Part shown: positions 53,030-64,000 of the stretch, piece after piece | Position numbering within the stretch: position 1 is the first letter of the stretch | How the letters are laid out: every line of letters starts with the position of its first letter | NCBI RefSeq assembly: GCF_000350225.1 | Contig: NW_005178949.1 | Location: forward strand, 1-64,000 | Direction: 5' to 3' | Source of the DNA: Chondrus crispus | Taxonomy: Eukaryota > Rhodophyta > Florideophyceae > Gigartinales > Gigartinaceae | DNA: 64,000 nucleotides | Translations under genes and position numbers: made by a program | Notes under the pieces: model-generated | What the model saw: the letters and a program-made list of their open reading frames with translations, nothing else | What the model was told of the DNA's origin: nothing | Database searches by the model: none

Positions 53030-55251
53030 ATGGTATCCGGGTCCGAATCGTCCCGTGAGACCCGTCCTCGAGACATGCCTCCGCCAGTTGCGGCGTGGAT
53101 CACTCGGAGTTGCCGCGAGGCTCTCCGAGAAGCCGAAAGATTCACGCTCAATACTGTAGCGGAGAAGCTCGCAGTGCAACCGTCGGCGCTGCGAGATAAC
53201 CTCAAGAATTTTATTGAGGAAACTATCACGGCCCAAGCCGAGGTACAAGCTGCGAGAGAACGAGATCGATTAACCGCCCTGGAAGGCGTGCTCACCAAGG
53301 CCTGGCAGGCGGACATAGCTGCCAGCGCCAAGGAGGCTACCACCCTGCGTAAGCAAGAGGAGACCTCCACGGCGGAGGAACTCAAGGCCCTCCGTCGAGA
53401 AATTACCATCTTGGAGACGCACCGCCCCGATCCTTCGCCCAGCCCGCAAGGCGGTTCGGTGACGCAAACCCCAGCCATCGCTGCTGTGATCCCTCCGACT
53501 ACAGTCGGGGTGGCTACTCTCCCTTCCGCTGAGGAGTTGTCCCCGTTGAATAAGAGCCTGCTCTTTTCCAACGTGACAATGCCGGCGCTGCAAGCCGCGG
53601 GGATACCGGTCCATTCCATGGAGACCGCTCCCCAATTCTCCGCCAATCCGCAGGCGTTGCGAACCGCGGCTGGAGCCTCCCGCGAGGGAGCCTCCGCCGG
53701 ACCTGTCCACCTTGAAGGTGATTTACCTTCCCAGAATTTACGGGGAGAGAACCCCGATCAAGGGGAAAGCTCAGACGACGATGGGAGTGGACGACGAAAA
53801 AAGTCCAAACCCAGTCGGAAAGAGCAGAAGGCGAACCGTCGCAAAGGACGAAAGGATGGTTACCCTCCGGACGGGTACTCGAGCCCGTCCTCCTCATCCT
53901 CCTCTAACTCGGAGACCGATTTCGAGTCAGAGTCACTTACGGCCCCAACGCTGACGTTCGGCCCCAGACAGAAAAAGGTTTCTGTCTGGAAGCCGACGAA
54001 CCACCGGTTCAGAGGTGTGTGCAACTACAGAGCCTACCGCCTCGTGGATACCGACCCAACCCTGGACGACCGGGTCTACGCTACCACCCGTAAGAGGGTG
54101 CAGTACCTCCTCGTGGTCATGGGGGAGTACAAATTCAGCGGGGTAGATCCCATCAAGGTCATCAGTTTCCCGGCTCGCTGCAAGGAAAATTTTGACAACG
54201 TCAATATGACCGAGGCGATGGCCCTGATGGCCCTACCCCATCTGCTGGCCCCGCCCGCTAAGGAAGCCTATGAGTCCCAGCGGGGACTGCACCGCAAATC
54301 TCAGGGGATCGCGAGCTGGGCTGCCGCCGTCAATTGGGTGTTACGCACGTATGCGACGAACCTCGAGATCGAGCGGGCTCTCACGGCATTGAGGGAGCTA
54401 CGCCAGAAGCCGAGCGAATTGGAAACCGACTACCATACTCGAATGTCCACCGCCCTGGGAAGGTGCGGGGACGTGCACTCGGCATACGAGAGAACGACCC
54501 TCTTCATCGAGGGGCTCACCCCGCGATCAAGCCGCTGGTGTTACAAGCTCGCGAGGATCGACCGCGATCCTCGTTCGAGGATACCATCGCCCATGCGTTT
54601 TCGCACGGCGACGCCTCCCGGGCCCAGCACGGTTCTGGGCGCCGCGTGACGTTCGGGAAGCCCCGCCCGGTTAAACAGGTTCTCGCTGCTCTGGATGGCG
54701 CCCCGTCGACGTCGAGCGGCCCCCCTCCCAGTTTTCAAACGGCCCGGGGAGGCGAGAAGTACTTTGCTACCGAAGGTGACCTCGCCGAGGGGACTCCTTC
54801 CTTCCCGACGGAAGAATACTCCTTCAACTGCGGAGACTCGCTGTTTTACAGCGACCGGCGCAAGCCGTATCAACCCGCTCGAGAGCCCGCCGAGGGCTTT
54901 CGCGGACTTCCGCCCGGGAAAACGTCCCGTAATTACCAGAAGGATCTGCGATGCCCTCCGTCCCCGCAGATCATCTGCTTCACCTGTTATCGGGTCGGGG
55001 ACCACATTTCCGCCGACTGCGATATGAAGGTGAAGGATGTATCCCTCGTACTCCACCAGTACGAGAAGTTGACCACGGCCCAAAAGAGCCGAGTGCCTCC
55101 GGAGGCGTACCTCCGAGCCGTCGCCCTTCTCAGTTACGAGGCGAACCGAGTAATGAACCCTGAAGCCGTCGCCGGCCCGCCGCCGCGTGCGGGTACCGGA
55201 ACGAGGGCCTTTTCGCCCCCCGGGGAAGCTCCTCCTCCTCCAAAAAACTAG
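53030..55251 (+). pseudogene. Gypsy3 gag region
   Basis: The ATG at 53030 opens MVSGSESSRETRPRDMPPPV. Predicted coiled coil at 53190-53420 (FIEETITAQAEVQAARERDR). Ser/Asp/Lys-rich linker at 53770-53940. Capsid-like part 53960-54560 with FRGVCNYRAYRLVDTDPTLD and MALMALPHLLAPPAKEAYES. Zinc-knuckle-like IICFTCYRVGDHISADCDMK at about 54968-55030. It corresponds segment by segment to Gypsy2 gag and is probably broken once or twice. Confidence 0.83.
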
Positions 55252-55277
55252 GAGAACCTCAGCCCGCAGCAGCGGAG

Positions 55278-57911
55278 TTGGACACGGGCACGTCCTCGGA
55301 TCTCTCGCCCAAGGAGGCGGAATCGTCCTCACCTCCCGAGACGGAGAAGGGTACTGGATACTCGGCCGCAAACACACTGGACTATCCCAGGGAGACCCCG
55401 ACCCTGAACGGCTCGGTACCTTACGCCGACCTTGGCGGAGAAACACCCCCCCGCTTGCAAGGGGTGTTAGCCATCCCGAGACAGTGCTTGCGCTGTCTCG
55501 GCGGAATTACAAGGTCTACGCAGACCTTGGATTATCACCATCGATATTGGTGCGCCAGCTCACAATATTGGATACAGAAGCTGGCTCCAATTTCGTACGT
55601 GCCGACACGCTTCCCTCCGGATGGGAAGCGTTGATTATTCCGGGTGAAATCCCGACGATCGCGGACGCCAATGGGAGACCATTGCGTACGAGCGGACAAA
55701 TCCCCCCGTGGTGCGGTTGGGTGACCGCACTATGAGGTGTACCTTCATCGTCTGTGAACGATTAGGCGCCCCCGTGATACTGGGGTGCGATTTTAACGAC
55801 AAGTCCGTCGAAGCCATCTACCCACGGCGGAAGGAGGTGGAGCTGGACGATGGCACTAAGATACCCATCGCCGGAAACCGGCGTCTCGGGCCGCGAACGC
55901 CCCTCCCCTCCCGTCGGAGCAAGAGTATGCCCCCGAAGCCGGGCGGACTTCCCTAAAGCTCAAGGTGTCTCGCGCTGTGGAAATCCCGGCGGGCACCCAG
56001 ACCTGGGTATATGTCACAAGTGGACGGGCCGGACTCTCGGTCCTCGAGGCGAACCCGCAGTTATATGCGAAGCATCGGATCTCCCTCTCCAACGGGGTGG
56101 TGCACGTCACCCCGTTGCAAGAGTTCAAGGTCCTCATGGCGAACTTCTCGTCCGCCAACAAGAGGTTGTCGAAGAACCAAGTCGTTGGCTTCGTCACTCC
56201 CCATCCGCGGGCAATGGCGCGCACGGCGATGCCGTTGGACGCGGTCCTAGCCGCAGAATTCTCCGAGGGGAGCCCCCCTCTACAGGGCGAGAGGCCCCCT
56301 CGCGGAGTCCTCCTCCAAGCGGAGCCATCCCCTCCGCAGGAGGCGGTTCTCCTTGACCACCTGCCGGCGCAAGTGCGAGGGCAGGTTCGCACCATACTCG
56401 CGCCATACGCCGGAATGTGGGATGGAAACTTGGGCGAAGTTCGAGCGACAGAACATCGCATCGAACTCGCCCCCGGCGCCAGGCCGTTTCGATGTCAGCC
56501 CTATCGAGCTGGTCGCCACGCCCGTGAGGCGGAACAAGCCTCGGTTGACGAGATGTTAGCCAGCGGGGTTATCAACCGGTCCATGTCCGAATGGGCGTCC
56601 CCTGTCGTGCTCATCCCCAAGTCAGATGGGACCCTCCGTTTCTACATCGATTATCGACGGCTGAACGCGTTGACCGTGCGAGATACGTACCCCATCCCTC
56701 GCATGGACGAGTGTCTTGACACGCTCGGGGAAGCCAAGGTCTTTTCTACCCTTGATTGCAACTCCGGGTACTGGCAAATTCCAGTCGCCAAGGAGGATCG
56801 ACCGAAAACCACGTTTACGTGCCACGCCGGGACGTATCAATTCAACCGTATGCCCTTCGGGTTGATGAACGCCCCGGCGACCTTTCAACGTATGTTGGAT
56901 ATCCTCCTCTCCGGCTACCGCTGGAAGAGTTGTCTCATCTACTTGGATGACATCATAATCTTCTCCAAGAATTACGAGGCACACCTCTATGATGTGGACG
57001 CAATACTCCGTGCTCTGCAGCAGGAGGGATTATCGCTTAAGCTTAACAAGTGCAACTTTTTCCAGAACTCTGTCGAGTACCTGGGTCATATCATTCGACC
57101 AGGTGAACTCGAGGTCCACCCAAAGAATGTTAAAGCGCTCTCAGAGGCGACTCAACCACGGACCCAGACCGAGCTGCGCCCGTTCTCGGGAATGTGTAAT
57201 GTCTACCGACGTTTCGTCGATCATTTCGCCAAGATAGCGGCGCCCCTTACGGCTATGCTCCGAAAAGGAGAGCCGGATGTCCTTCCCGATCTGGATGAAG
57301 AGCAGAACGCGGCCTTCAATACACTGAAGGAGTGCTTAATTTCGCCACCAGTCTTAAAAGTCCCGAGACTGGGGCGGCCATACTCGCTGGACACGGATGC
57401 GTCAGACGCTCAGTTGGGCTGCACATTACTGCAGACCCATGAGGATGGACACCGATACCCTGTCGGGTATTGGTCACGCACGCTCTCGTCAGCGGAACGC
57501 AACTTCTCGACAACCGAGAAGGAATGCCTCGCCATCGTATGGGCGGTACAGACGCTTCGCCCGTACCTGGAAAGGGAGCGGTTCACTGTCAACACCGACC
57601 ACCACTCCCTGCGGTGGCTGATGAACCTCGCCGATGCGAGTGGCCGACTTGCGCGGTGGCGCTTGCGCCTTGCCGAATATGACTTCGACGTAACCTACGT
57701 GAAGGGAATCAAGAACTGCGACGCCGATGCGCTGAGTCGTATCCCATCTACGGGGGGTACGACTGTCCGGATCGACGAAGAGATTCCTTGCTACTCCGTC
57801 ATGAATTTCGACGATGAGCCTCAGCATCAAGAGGAGACCTACGACACCACCGACGTCGAAATTTCCGCGGGCTGCTACGCGCTGGACCCCCGGCCTCGAT
57901 GGCTGCAATAA
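55278..57911 (+). pseudogene. Gypsy3 pol, first part: protease, RT, RNase H
   Basis: Protease-like segment at about 55540-55830 (LTILDTEAGSNFVRADTLPS at the active-site region). RT at about 56450-57240 has SEWASPVVLIPKSDGTLRF, LDCNSGYWQIPVAKEDR, MPFGLMNAPATFQRML and IYLDDIIIFSKNYE (catalytic DD). RNase H at about 57380-57700 has [31 protein letters not shown] and [18 protein letters not shown]. The frame from 55965 to 57911 is long and open. Confidence 0.87.
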
Positions 57912-57988
57912 CCCACGAAGACTTCTCTCGTGAACAACACACCGATCCATTTTGTATGGAGGTGACTTCCCGTCTTGAGAAGAGGGAG

Positions 57989-57993
57989 GGGTC
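57989..57993. repeat. Target-site duplication of the solo LTR, left
   Basis: GGGTC, repeated at 58636-58640 immediately after the solo LTR. Confidence 0.88.
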
Positions 57994-58635
57994 TGTCGTG
58001 CACTACAGCCACGTGTGGCGGCTGTAGGCAGAGCGACGCGCGTTCGTACGCGTAAGGGAATTCGGGAGACCACCCGGTGGATGACCGGAACCGGGATCCG
58101 GGCGGCTTGCGCGGTAGAAAGGTAGAACTAGAGTCAGCAATAAAGAGGAAGAATTAAAGCAAAAACAGACTAACAGAACGGGCAGCACCGTAGTTAACGT
58201 AGCGCTCGCGCCGTTTGGTCGACGCGCGCGGGGAAGGCAGTTGGGATTCCAGGGGTGTAGATGGCCCGGTCGGTATGGGCGAGCCAGTACCGAGTCGAGG
58301 CTACAACCTGGAATCCAGAAACCAAGGTAAAAGACCTGAGGCTTCGTGCCTCTTTACTTGGATTATCGGGTTGACCATATAGTCCCCGTCGTCGTCATGA
58401 CGAAGCTAAATTATACTGTAAAATAGAATAACTAGAATATAACGGGTGTAGCCCCGAGGGGACCAAGTAACGGCCCCTATAGGGCCAACAGGTGGCAGAG
58501 GGCTCACACGTGTCCACAGGTATGGTCCGGCAGAGAGACAGGGGTCCACGTGTACCCGTGGCACACGTGGTGGCGGCGAGCGCGATTTTGGCGAGATTAG
58601 GACAGCTGTCCCGGTACAGAGTACAGTGCACAACA
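57994..58635 (-). mobile_element. Solo LTR (642 bp) inserted in Gypsy3 pol
   Basis: Ends TGTCGTGCACTACAG and CAGTGCACAACA, with GGGTC on both sides. Gypsy2 shows the uninterrupted site at about 44660-44690. Internal similarity to LTR-B (TTCGGGAGACCACCCG, CGGGATCCGGGCGGCTTGCG) shows it is a diverged relative in minus orientation. A solo LTR is the usual product of recombination between the two LTRs of a full element. Confidence 0.88.
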
Positions 58636-60560
58636 GGGTCCGCCGAATTGCGCCGGTCCCGATTCTTCGTGAATCGGGAAGGGCTGGTCTGCCGGAAAGC
58701 CCACCTCGACGGTGTGGAACAGATCGTAGTACCAACAACCCTCCGGGAAAGGTTGTTGTACTTGTCGCATTATTCCGCCACCTCCGGCCATCCGGGAGGT
58801 AGGCGATTGTTCTATAGTCTAAGACAGCGGTTTTATTGGCCGAGCATGTCGGTGGACTCCTACTCGACCGTAAGGATGTGTCCCGACTGCGCGAAGACAC
58901 ACATCAAACTGCGGAAGCACAACTCTGAGTTGAAGACATTTCCTCCGTCAGGGCCCCTGGAGTACATCGCCATCGATATTCTCGGCGAGCTTTCTCGTAC
59001 ACCAAGAGGAAACCGTTACCTCTTGGTGATGACGGACAGATACTCCAAGCTGACCAGGACGGTCCCGCTCAAGAGGATTACCGCTGACACTGTTGCTCAA
59101 GCGTTCGTTTCCCACTGGGTGTTCGTATACGGCGCCCCAGTGAAACTTCTCTCCGATAATGGAGGACAGTTCACATCGAGGTTTTTCCTCGCAGCGTGCA
59201 AGATACTCTCAATAGAGATCGTGTTTACCACGGCATATCACCCCCAAACCAATGGGCAGGTGGAAAGATTCAACCGTACGTTGGTATCAACCCTCCGGCA
59301 CTATTTTGCCGATAATCAACGTGACTGGGACCAGTACACGGACGCACTCACGTACGGCTACAATTGTACGGTGAACAGGATAATCGGTATGCGAGCGTTC
59401 GACCTGGTATTATTCCGGACCCCGAGTCCGTTGTCCCTCCAACAAACGCCGCTGTTGGACCCCTCCGCCTCAAGGGCGCAGTTCAAGATCCGCTACCTAG
59501 CGTGGCTCCGCAGCCTGATGTCGACCGCCAGCCGCCACTTGCTGGCCGGACAGGAGCGGTATAAGAACGATTTCGATAATCGGATACGCCACCCCACCCC
59601 GGACTATCGGGTGGGGGATCAAGTACTCGTGAACGGCGAGGCTGCGCTACGGTCCGAGGAGAAAACGGACAAGGACCGGGTTAACAATAAGCTCGCACCA
59701 CGGACCGAGGGACCCTTCCCTGTCGTACAGGTGGACGACCACACCGTCACCATCTTACGTGGGACGGGACTGAAAGACCGGCTCTCTCGCGACCGGGTCG
59801 TCAGGTCTCCTCCGCTGCGTAGCAACGTGGACGATCCACCGCCGGGACAGGTGGCGTCAAACGGGGAAGATGAAAACCTCCCCGACGCGACCCCTTCGGA
59901 AGGGACCCCCGCGACACCGGCGCTCGCAATGCCGCGCACGCCGGGGCTGATGGACGCCGTCAGCGGCGGAAGAACCGAAGACGCGCTCGCGCGTCTCGCT
60001 GGGTTCCGCTCTCAAATCTGGGCCAACCGCCCCGAAACAGCGGACCCCCCGCCGCTGTCGGACTCAAGGCCCCTAACGAAGGACATGCGTCCCGTTACAC
60101 GCTCGCGAACGGCGAGGGAGTCCCACGAGCCAACAGTGGACCGTACGGATCCACCCGCACTCCGCCGCGTCCGGCCCTCCGCCCCCTGGCGATCGACCCC
60201 GCTCACCGCGCATTCATGTCGTCTGGTGCGGCGCGCCTGGCCGCGAAGTGCACGTTCCGACCGGACGCCTTTCGCGTACCACCACCCGTACCATCGGGGC
60301 AGACCCTACCTCTTGCGTCCTCTGCGGGAGACCCCACCGACGCCTACGTCGTGCAATCGCTAACCGGGCATGGGCCGGGAGATGACGGGCTCCCCCTGTT
60401 TCGCGTACGATGGTACGGGTTCAGCGACGCCGAGTCGACCTGGGAGCCCGCCCGTCATATCGACTACAATACGGTCGCGCGATACTGCCGGAAAAAGCAG
60501 ATACCAATCCCCGACCGCGCACTATGGGGGCATCCCGACAGCGTGGGACTCGAGAATTAG
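58636..60560 (+). pseudogene. Gypsy3 pol, second part: integrase and chromodomain
   Basis: Integrase HHCC-like module at about 58770-58910 (GHPGGRRLFYSLRQRFYWPS, CPDCAKTHIKLRK). DDE core 58960-59290 with DILGELSRTPRGNRYLLV, LSDNGGQFTSRFFLAACK and YHPQTNGQVERFNRTLV. Pro/Arg-rich linker to about 60280, then chromodomain (YVVQSLTGHGPGDDGLPL, FRVRWYGFSDAESTWEPA) ending at the stop at 60558-60560. It corresponds to Gypsy2 42749-44540. Confidence 0.85.
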
Positions 60561-62200
60561 ACAGATGGATAGCGCCCCTGTACCGCTCTTTTTTCAGGAG
60601 GTACGCGGGGCAGCTACCGTAAACCTCACGGAAACACGTAACGGAGCAGCGTGACCCGCCACCGGACAACCCGCCCCGACCATTCCGTCACAGTGAGTGA
60701 CCCTCAAATTTTTGGCTTCGATTTTTTGTCAAATGAAGGTTGAAAATATGTTAAATTCTCAGGGATGGACACCTTCTTGGGGGCGTCTCACCATGCGACC
60801 CGCGAGAAGGTCGACCGGACGTTATGAGGTGGCAACCCCCCCTCCGCGCTCCTTGACCGCGAGAACAGAGCGCCGACGGGACTACGAGAGACCGACCGCC
60901 CGAGGCGATACTGATGGGGGCCACCGCCACCCCTTCCCCTTTTCTTGTCGTGGATCGGGAGGCGAGTTGGCCTCGCGGGCCGGGGGCCGCTCCCCGCCCT
61001 CACGGCGGGTATGTCCCTCCCATAAGGGAGTCATTCGCTCCCTCGACTACCAAGGTCTGCTCTCGTCCTCTATGTCGTATCCTTTCTCTTAACCGCGAGG
61101 GAGTACCGACTCACTCGCCCGACGAGGCTATTTTCCGCTCACGTGGCGTGTTTTGCCCCCCCTTCCGCAAAATAGAGGGGGCACTGCAACTACTCGTCCT
61201 CGTCAGACGCTACGTTCCGCCCCAGCGACGCAGTCGGCACTCATCTCGAGGGAGAGACTTACGACTCGCTCGCCGAGGAAGCTCCCCGCCCTCATGGCGT
61301 GTACGACCCTCACCTAGAGGGGTAGTTTACCCCCTCGTGTGACGAGGATATCCCTCTCCCGGCGACACAGCCGACCTTTGTCTCAAGCGAGAGATTTACT
61401 ACTCGCTCGACGATGTAGCTTCACCGCCTGAAGACGGGGAAATTCCCCTCTCTCGGACGAGGGCGCTGTCGCCGTGGGGTGTGATCATGTGTGCTGATGA
61501 CCGTGTCACGACCGTTACCCCGTCCGCCGGCGGCGACATTTCCTCGCTTGACGAGGACGCTGCCTCCGTAAGGCGTGTTCACGACCACTTCCCCGCCTCG
61601 GGGCGGCGAAATTCTACTCGCCTTGATGACATCGCTACCCGACCCGAGGTAGGTCCGCGATCTCTCCCCCTGGAAAGGACAAAGAATCTCTACTCGCGTA
61701 CGCCACGATCGCACGCTTGCGGTTGCTACCCACCCGTGGCGAGCCCCTCGACACCCCGTCCGACGGCGAGGCTGGCCGTGCGGCGGGATCCTCTACCTCC
61801 CCGCCTAGGAATAAGGAGTTTTCGCCTCGACGAGGTCTCCACCCCCGCGGCTTGACGCATGCAGGGCAACGTCCCCGTCGGACGGGGCGAGATCTCGCCT
61901 CGCTTTGACGAGGCGGCCTCGCGTCCCCTCGGCGGTCAGCGTTCGCTCTGTGGACGGCCTGTCCCCTTTCGTCTACAACCAAGGGCAGGCTACAGCCGCC
62001 TCCGCGACGCCCCCTCCCGACCTCGAGTCGTTTATTACCTCGTACTATTCGAGAACTAATCCCCCTATATCCCAGGTGGCTGACGGGTAGTCTCTCCCAG
62101 CCGCGAAGCGGTGACCCCGACTCCCGACCTCGCGTCGGTGAACCCTCGCGTCCGGCGAGTTTCCAACCGCCGGCTTAGCTGCCATAGCGGATCCCCGACC
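60561..62200. repeat. Gypsy3 tail with degenerate repeats, no gene
   Basis: Loosely repeated blocks of the form ACTCGCTCGACGAGG followed by a C-rich stretch and GGCGTGT occur near 61107, 61262, 61400, 61544, 61617, 61815 and 61896, at intervals near 70 or 140 bp. No ORF is conserved with Gypsy2. It occupies the same place as the tandem repeats in the Gypsy2 tail. Confidence 0.55.
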
Positions 62201-63756
62201 TTACGGGGTACCTCCCTCCGCGTAATCAGCAAGGTCTTCCTCGCGAACGGCCCCTCTGACCTCCACTTGTGGCGGTTCCGTGTCCCCCCTCGTCTGGGGG
62301 ACAAGCTCTCCCGACGACTCCTCCGCGATCAGACGATTCAGCTGAGCTCGCCACGCCGGATTATTCAGCCAACCGCGCAGCTCGGCGTCCGTCATCGTCG
62401 CTGTATCGCGTCTCTCCACCCCCCGGGCGGGGGTCCTCAGTACCCTTCCCGAAACCAACTCCGCGACGCCGGACGCGTCGACTCTCGCCCCCTCGCTCCG
62501 CCACCCGAACTTCCCCAGAACGTTCCCCCTCACCGCCGGGCTCGGCGTTCCCTTCCCCTCCCCACAGGATTTCTGGCTGGTCCAGACGGAGCGGTCCGCT
62601 CTCGAGCCGGAACCAGTTGCCACGGTCCGACCGCCCCACGTCATGCTGCCTCCCGGGGGAGTAGTTCTGGCTACGGGGTTGTCGAAATGATGGCCCTGGG
62701 CGTACGGGACGCGCGGCCAGTCGATGTCCCCATGGAGAGACAGGAGGACCTGTAACTGTCGCTGTGCTTCGGCGCAACCTAAGATGCGCGACAAGTCCAG
62801 CCGGCGAAACCACTCCACGACCATCGTCGGGAGGATAAACAACCGCCCCTCGTGAGCGTACCTCAAGAACCACCCCGCAACTAAGGCGAGCCACTCGCTG
62901 AGGAAGACCATCCAGCGTGCGCACTGAGGTCCTCCATGAGACTCAGTCCGAAGTACACGACGCACGGGGGAATCTCCGCAATGAAGTCCGCAGGGACTTC
63001 ATACTGCGCAAACCACGCCAGTATCTCAGGATACCGCGTGCTCAATACCGTCTGCTCGAATGTCTTTACCTCCACCCATTCGTATGCGACGAACACCCCC
63101 GTCCGATTGCGCATGCGTTGCTCAAACTTGAGCTTGGTGTGCATCGCAGGGTCACGCCTCCGATCTACGGATCGAGTGAAGTTCTCCGGCAACAAAGGGC
63201 GGTCCCAGGCCATCATGGGCACCGAGGGTTCCTCCTCCCGGATGCGGAGATCGTCAAAAATCCGCTTCAAATTCGCAACGTACCCCCGGTCACCATCCGC
63301 TCGATACGCCCAGGTGTCCAGATTCCAAGCCCGAGGGACGAGCCTGCTGCACGGGGTACGGCGTATACGTTGCCGAATTAATTCCACGAAGGCTACACGC
63401 GTCTCCGTGTTCACCCGTCTGAATTCCGGACGCAACAAAGCCGGCTCCACAATCAGGCGGCCCGTGAAGTCGCGGGAGCCGACTGCTGCCACGCTCAAAC
63501 CCCCAGGGAGCTCCCCTGTTGCCGTCGCGTACGCGCGGATCAAGTCCCCGTCGCGCAGACCCTCCGGCGCCATAAAAGGGGCTCGCTCAAAGAGCAGCGG
63601 ATCGTTGTACAAGTTCCGACCCCATAAGTCCCGGGGTCGGGGCCACAGCTCGCCCTGAGAGGTGGAAACCCCTCCGAAGGGGTGCACCGGCGCGTGCATC
63701 TCGCTCGCGTCGGGGATAGTACGTGATCGGGTCGCAGGTCCGCCTTCGGCCTCCAA
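62201..63756 (-). pseudogene. Antisense ORF region of Gypsy3, unknown function
   Basis: Coding-like sequence on the strand opposite to gag-pol. It starts near 63756 (MEAEGGPATRSRTIPDASEM). Ordered stretches include VAFVELIRQRIRRTPCSRLV, EQRMRNRTGVFVAYEWVEVK and EILAWFAQYEVPADFIAEIP. A second part has WMVFLSEWLALVAGWFLRYA and RLFILPTMVVEWFRRLDLSR. The C-terminal TATMTDAELRGWLNNPAW recurs in Gypsy2. More than one frame is involved, so this copy looks broken. Similar pattern order in the Gypsy1 antisense ORF (LMRLHGIAVAHHDWSAY; REWAWSMTSAIM; RRLFIQPPATLAYLERV) hints at distant relationship, by eye only. 63757-64000 may hold further upstream sequence but is not assigned. Confidence 0.5.
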
Positions 63757-64000
63757 GTCTCGGCCGTGTCAAGGAGGAACGGGGTGCTACAGCGTACCTC
63801 ACGGGTCGTGCGCTCCGCGTTGCGCGCCGAGGTATAGGGGCGTCCCGAGAGAAAGCGTGAGTCGTCGCCGCGTGCCGGTAACCGCCGGCCTGTTTACGGA
63901 GGCGCGCAGACCCCCCCTATGCCCCAGCCACCTACGTACCATCTCCGCTCGTGGCTGGCGGGGGATCGACAAATCCCCCGGCGGTACACGGGCCTCCATA

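Larger units (their letters stand above)
52293..64000 (+). mobile_element. Gypsy3: Ty3/gypsy chromovirus, second family, runs off the window
   Basis: Plus-strand copy of the Gypsy2 family. It holds the 5' LTR 52293-52923, primer site, gag, protease, RT, RNase H, an inserted solo LTR (57994-58635), integrase, chromodomain (to 60560), and then at least 3.4 kb of tail with degenerate repeats and a longer antisense ORF. The 3' LTR is beyond 64000. Coding parts resemble Gypsy2 closely. The element is broken at the solo LTR and in a few other places. Confidence 0.87.

Overview
The window looks like nuclear DNA of a eukaryote, most plausibly a florideophyte red alga of the Chondrus type. This is an inference from three things: the DNA is dominated by nested LTR retrotransposons, the one long host-like gene is intronless and GC-rich, and there are eroded Tnp2-like and KDZ-like DNA transposons but no bacterial gene organisation. 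No rRNA or tRNA gene was recognised. An assembly gap of 100 N lies at 23131-23230.

Layout. (1) 1-20640 is an old Ty1/copia element on the minus strand (Copia A). A very large, young Ty3/gypsy chromovirus (Gypsy1, 3039-19882, minus strand) is inserted in its gag, with 622-bp LTRs and a 5-bp target duplication. Besides gag and pol, Gypsy1 has an 8.2-kb stretch between pol and the 3' LTR. This stretch is bounded by two copies of a polypurine-tract motif, carries a 725-codon ORF on the opposite strand, and contains a degraded piece of a host beta-adaptin gene. (2) 20640-34580 is lower in LTR content. It holds two adjacent perfect palindromes, eroded coding remnants, an inverted repeat around the assembly gap, one long gene of unknown function (23963-26251) with an N-terminal minisatellite, a decayed Tnp2-like (CACTA/EnSpm) transposon, short tandem repeats, and a decayed KDZ-like DDE transposase. 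(3) 34581-39094 is an old but structurally complete Ty1/copia element with short LTRs (Copia C). (4) 39550-64000 holds another copia element (Copia B) split by two copies of a second chromovirus family (Gypsy2 on the minus strand, Gypsy3 on the plus strand), each carrying a further LTR insertion.

The most informative arrangement is in part 4. The outer edge of Gypsy2's 3' LTR and the outer edge of Gypsy3's 5' LTR share the same 5-bp target duplication in inverted orientation, and those two LTRs resemble each other much more than either resembles Gypsy2's own 5' LTR. The second half of Copia B lies reversed between them. Together this points to two oppositely oriented gypsy insertions in one copia element that later recombined, inverting the segment between them.

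Both chromovirus families have a long 3' region with an antisense ORF. Plants of the Tat/Ogre lineage show the same layout, but I know of no description of it for red algal chromoviruses. This, with the beta-adaptin capture, is the best candidate here for something undescribed. The LTR elements are treated as fossils: domains, ends and nesting are given, but not the individual changes that break them.
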